In this document: positions 60,700 to 64,000 of the stretch, piece after piece | Position numbering within the stretch: position 1 is the stretch's first letter | Layout: each line of letters opens with the position of its first letter | Assembly: GCF_000004075.3 (NCBI RefSeq) | Contig: NC_026657.2 | Location: forward strand, 21,138,501 to 21,202,500 | Reading direction: 5' to 3' | Length of the DNA: 64,000 nucleotides | Source of the DNA: Cucumis sativus | Lineage: Eukaryota > Streptophyta > Magnoliopsida > Cucurbitales > Cucurbitaceae | The notes under the pieces: generated by a model | Database searches by the model: none | The model's input: only the letters and a program-made list of their open reading frames with translations | What the model was told of the DNA's origin: nothing | Program-made: the position numbers and the translations under genes

Positions 60700-63266
60700 T
60701 TACGACATCATACGGTTTCTAATTCTGTTTGATCTTCTCACTGGGGTTGGGATCAACTTTACTTCACCATCTCCTCCCACCTAAAGATGAAAATCAGCAA
60801 CCTTAGATGAACCATCGGTCGGTTTCAAAGTACTGATATTGTCAAGGAAAAAAAAACCTTACAGGTTAAAATTATCCTCACCTCTCTTTTGACAATCCTC
60901 TTCATAGTGGTAAAGCTTCCGTAGGATGGGGAAGAAGTCGTGGCAGAGAACTCTGACAAAGCTTGCTCGGGTCCAGAAGTCATATTCCTCACTGGTTCCT
61001 CTTCAACTGAACCAGGAAAATTGCTATCTTCTACCTCAATCGTCCAGTTGTTCAATTTACCCTTAAGAGAGTTGCTGATCTCTCCAACTACGAACTCACC
61101 AAACTGAACTGTTGGAGCTTCATTATGGTGCATTACTTTGAAATTTCCCCCTTCATCTCTTGAATGGATAGAAGATGAAAGCTTTTTGAAAGAATCAACG
61201 TTCCTGATAATCTCGTTATTTGTTCTATTAACATCACGAGTAACCTTAATTGAAGGTGATTTCCTCACGATAACTTTCTCAGCTTCTGCAACTGGACCCT
61301 GCAGCAATGGTTCTACACTCACAGAAATGGCTGGTACTTTTATATCATCTTTCTTCTTCTTAAGTTGGAAAGACAAGACCAAACAAGTCAGCACTGCAGA
61401 TGATACTGAAAGTCCAAGTACAGCCTTAAGCACAGACTTCGTTTCAGTGTGCATCAGCTCAACAAGCTTAGACTTCAGTTTCTCCAAATCTTCAACAAAA
61501 CTGGATACTCTGTTTATTATCCCCTCCAAAATGGTGATTTTATCCGCCTCAATAACGAAACCCTCAGATTTCCCTGTGTTGCTTTCAACCATTTCCAAAT
61601 CTCCCACTTCTTCCTTTTCAACTACCTCCATTTGAGGAGTGTACTCATTTTCGGCAACAGTTAAAATGTTATACAACAACTTGTCCTCATCAAATCCATT
61701 GACATTTGAAGCTTCAGTAATTTTATCCGCCTCAAGAACGGAACTCTCAGATTCCCCTCTGTTGCTTTCAACCATTTCCTTTTCAACTACCTCCATTTGA
61801 GAAGAGTACTCATTTTCAGCAACAGTTAAAATGTTAGATAACAACCTGTCCTCATCAAATCCATTGACATTTGAAGCTTGAGTTATTTTATCCACCTCAA
61901 GAACAAAACTCTCAGATTCCCCTGTGTTGTTTTCAATGATTTCCAAATCTTCCTCTTTTTCCTTCTCAACCACCTTCATTTGAAGAGTGTACTCATTCTC
62001 AGAAGCAGTTGAAATGTTAGATAACAACTTGACCTCATCAAGTCCATGGACATTTGAAGCTTCCGTAATTTCATCTTCTTCTGATGTTTCACAAGGGACC
62101 GATATTGTATTAGACATTTCAGATCCTTTTATTTTTTTCCAATCACCAGTATCTCCAAAGTTCAGCAACTCAACGCTACTTGTTTCACCTTCAGCCATCT
62201 CCTCAGTGACACATTCCCCAGCTAGTGGTTTTTCTCCTTTTTCAACCAGTTCGACTCTTACCAAATCTCCAGCCTTACCACCTCCATTCTCACCATTCAA
62301 TATCTCGGTTTCTTCAATAAAACCTCTATCTTTGGCATCTTCTTGATTGTTTAATTGTCTAACACCTTCAGAATTCCTCATTGACTCAGACTCAGTAACT
62401 TCTTCACCCCAAAAATTCCTTCCATTCCCATAAACAGATTCCACCACTGGGCTCGACAAAAACTCGATTGAATGATTCAAAATCGGTATAGAACCAGACC
62501 CGAAGGCTCCTGAAATTTCAAATGAAGGTGAAGACGAGTTCATCGAACTGATATAGAAGGTAAACGAAATCAAACTCACAACTAGCACCAGAAACTTCAA
62601 CAACTTCCAACCTCTATTCACCTCCTCCTCATATCCTTCACCTTCATCATCAATTTCATTAGATTTCCCCTCACTTTCCACCTCAAGCTGTTCCTCCACC
62701 TCTTTAATATTGGTTTCTTCTTCTTCAGAAGATGAAGTGTGAGAAACCGACAGAGAACCCTCGCCAAAAGTTTTCAAAAAGATCTCCCGCCGTTTATTTG
62801 GTTCGTATCGGAGAAATCTAGGACGAGGAGAGAGGTAATTTGTCAATGGATCATAGGGCAGTGATGCCTGAAATGCAGAATCCAGATCGACGTTGGGGAT
62901 CTCCGACAACGAATTATCAGTAAATTTGGGATCGATTGCCCCATTTCGATCAGTCAAAATGTTCTTTGCATCCAACTTTTTGGTTTCCCCTTGCTTTCTC
63001 CAATTCAAATTGGCCACGGATGGAGGATAATTTTTATCGCTTTCATCTAACAAGAAAAAAAAAATTACTTAAAGTAGAAATCAGAAATGGTTTAAACTTG
63101 AAATCTAAGCATAGAAAAAGAAAGTGGCAGGAAAATCAAGAGAAGGATAAAATAATGAGTTTTCAATTGTTTGACAAGAAATTAGAGAAAGAGACTCACC
63201 GGATTTGGAGGACATGGAAGGATTGGTTGTAGTTGGTGATGAAATTAGTTGATCAGGATTCTCCAT
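60700..63266 (-). CDS. Plant membrane protein with acidic internal repeats, function unknown
   Basis: Three exons on the minus strand (63200-63266, 60882-63046 and 60700-60780) give 770 residues. Exon 1 codes only 22 residues. Two hydrophobic segments are likely membrane spans: about residues 169-191 (WKLLKFLVLVVSLISF) and 561-582 (VLKAVLGLSVSSAVLT). Between them lies a long acidic region with three tandem repeats of 55-61 residues starting NVHGLDE or NVNGFDE (about 354, 415 and 470). The C-terminal part has PSYGSFTTMKRIVKRE and PTPVRRSNRIRNRMMS, which resembles conserved tails of uncharacterised plant transmembrane proteins. No enzyme motif was seen. If both spans are real, the acidic repeats would face one side of the membrane and both termini the other. 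The location is unknown. Confidence 0.85.
61536..62054 (-). repeat. Three in-frame repeats within the membrane protein gene
   Basis: DNA units at 61872-62054 (183 bases), 61707-61871 (165 bases) and about 61536-61706 (171 bases), all multiples of three, read on the minus strand. Units 2 and 3 are closer to each other (NVNGFDED start, ILTVAENEY, PQMEVVEKE or SQMEVVEKE) than to unit 1. Confidence 0.85.
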
Positions 63267-64000
63267 CTGAACAAAAGGGATTGAAAGGAGTGAAATAGTT
63301 GATGAAAAGGGATTGAAAGGGCAAAGGAAGATCAAAGCCACTTGAAATTTGAAGATTTTCGAACGTTGGAAGTGCCAGACTGTCAGTTCGTCCTCTTGTT
63401 CATGGAACTCCAGAATTGGGCTTCGATAACTTCCAAACTCCTTGACCCATTTTCATAAACAATTGGACCAAGCCCAACTTCAAAGGCTTTGTCTCCACAA
63501 CTCGGGGTAGGAGGGAAAATATGGACCTACGCAAATGAATCTTATCGGTTCATCAACCCAACCTAACCCAAAAAGTTTGGGTTTGGTTGACGATCAGTCA
63601 TCTTTCTTATAATTACATTGTTTTTCAAATTTTTACTTTTCACATGATCTAAAAAAATCGTTTACATAGTCAACATGCTTATGTAACATAGTCAACACAA
63701 TTGTCCAGATTTAAAGCTCTTTTTCCATCGTTTAAAAAAAACTACATGATTGCGTGGATATGATTTAAAACGATTGTTATATAGTCAACACAAATTGAAA
63801 ATATAGTACATGATACGTTGTTTATCGGTGATAGATTTTTATTAGTAACGAATTTTGAGATTTTTGTCTTAATTTTTCACTTTACAAAATTACAAATTTA
63901 GATCCTAAGCTTTAAAAAAAATTGTGGCTCTGTAAAGATGAATTTATACCTTTAATCTCAATTAATTTTTTTAAACAAAATTGAAAATTGAAATGACTTA
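63267..64000 (-). promoter_or_regulatory. Upstream region of the membrane protein gene
   Basis: 5' flank of the minus-strand gene starting at 63266. No clear TATA box and no other gene. From about 63600 on, the sequence is AT-rich with repeated ATAGTCAACA words (about 63667, 63688 and 63782). Confidence 0.45.

Noticed and set aside
62000-62346. Plus-strand frames across the membrane protein gene (for example 61138-61635)
   Set aside because: They are antisense shadows of the repeat-rich minus-strand coding exon.
1-64000. CRISPR arrays, rRNA or tRNA genes, bacterial operons
   Set aside because: None seen. Gene structure with many introns is that of a plant nuclear genome.

Overview
This is a flowering-plant (eudicot) nuclear chromosome segment. 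It has AT-rich intergenic DNA, GT-AG introns of roughly 80 bp to 2 kb, LTR and CACTA transposons, and plant-only families such as group III ATP-phosphofructokinase and an OXS3-like protein. The LTR and LINE sequences, and the protein details as I remember them, point to Cucurbitaceae (Cucumis-like). That lineage call is an inference. Seven intact protein-coding genes were reassembled exon by exon. Every reading frame closes and the splice sites are consistent.

Layout. 1-1981 (+): GDSL esterase/lipase, 5 exons. 4268-12247 (+): organellar RadA/Sms-like ATPase, 14 exons, with a GC-AG intron and a LINE fragment in its largest intron. 12694-15788 and 18030-20922 (both -): tandem ATP-dependent phosphofructokinase genes that differ by one intron and by their C-terminal tails. 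20923-27132: long AT-rich gap holding a ubiquitin-like relic. 27133-31017 (+): mitochondrial processing peptidase alpha subunit, 13 exons. 33312-34760 (+): profilin, 3 exons. 36424-48163: a three-level nest of LTR retrotransposons. 49000-50100: promoter-like and 5'-leader-like sequence with no recognisable gene. About 53000-57768 (-): decayed CACTA (En/Spm) transposon with a very dense subterminal repeat array and one clear CACTACAAGAA terminus. 59522-60194 (+): OXS3-like small nuclear protein. 60700-63266 (-): 770-residue plant protein with two membrane segments and internal acidic repeats.

The genes are unrelated housekeeping or plant-specific genes, as is usual for plant chromosomes. They cover glycolysis (PFK pair), mitochondrial protein import (MPP), organellar recombination (RadA), actin dynamics (profilin) and stress response (OXS3-like). 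The only clear local gene-family event is the PFK tandem duplication. I found no bacterial-style system, CRISPR array, rRNA or tRNA. The most unusual material is in the transposon region and in sequence differences between duplicated or repeated copies.
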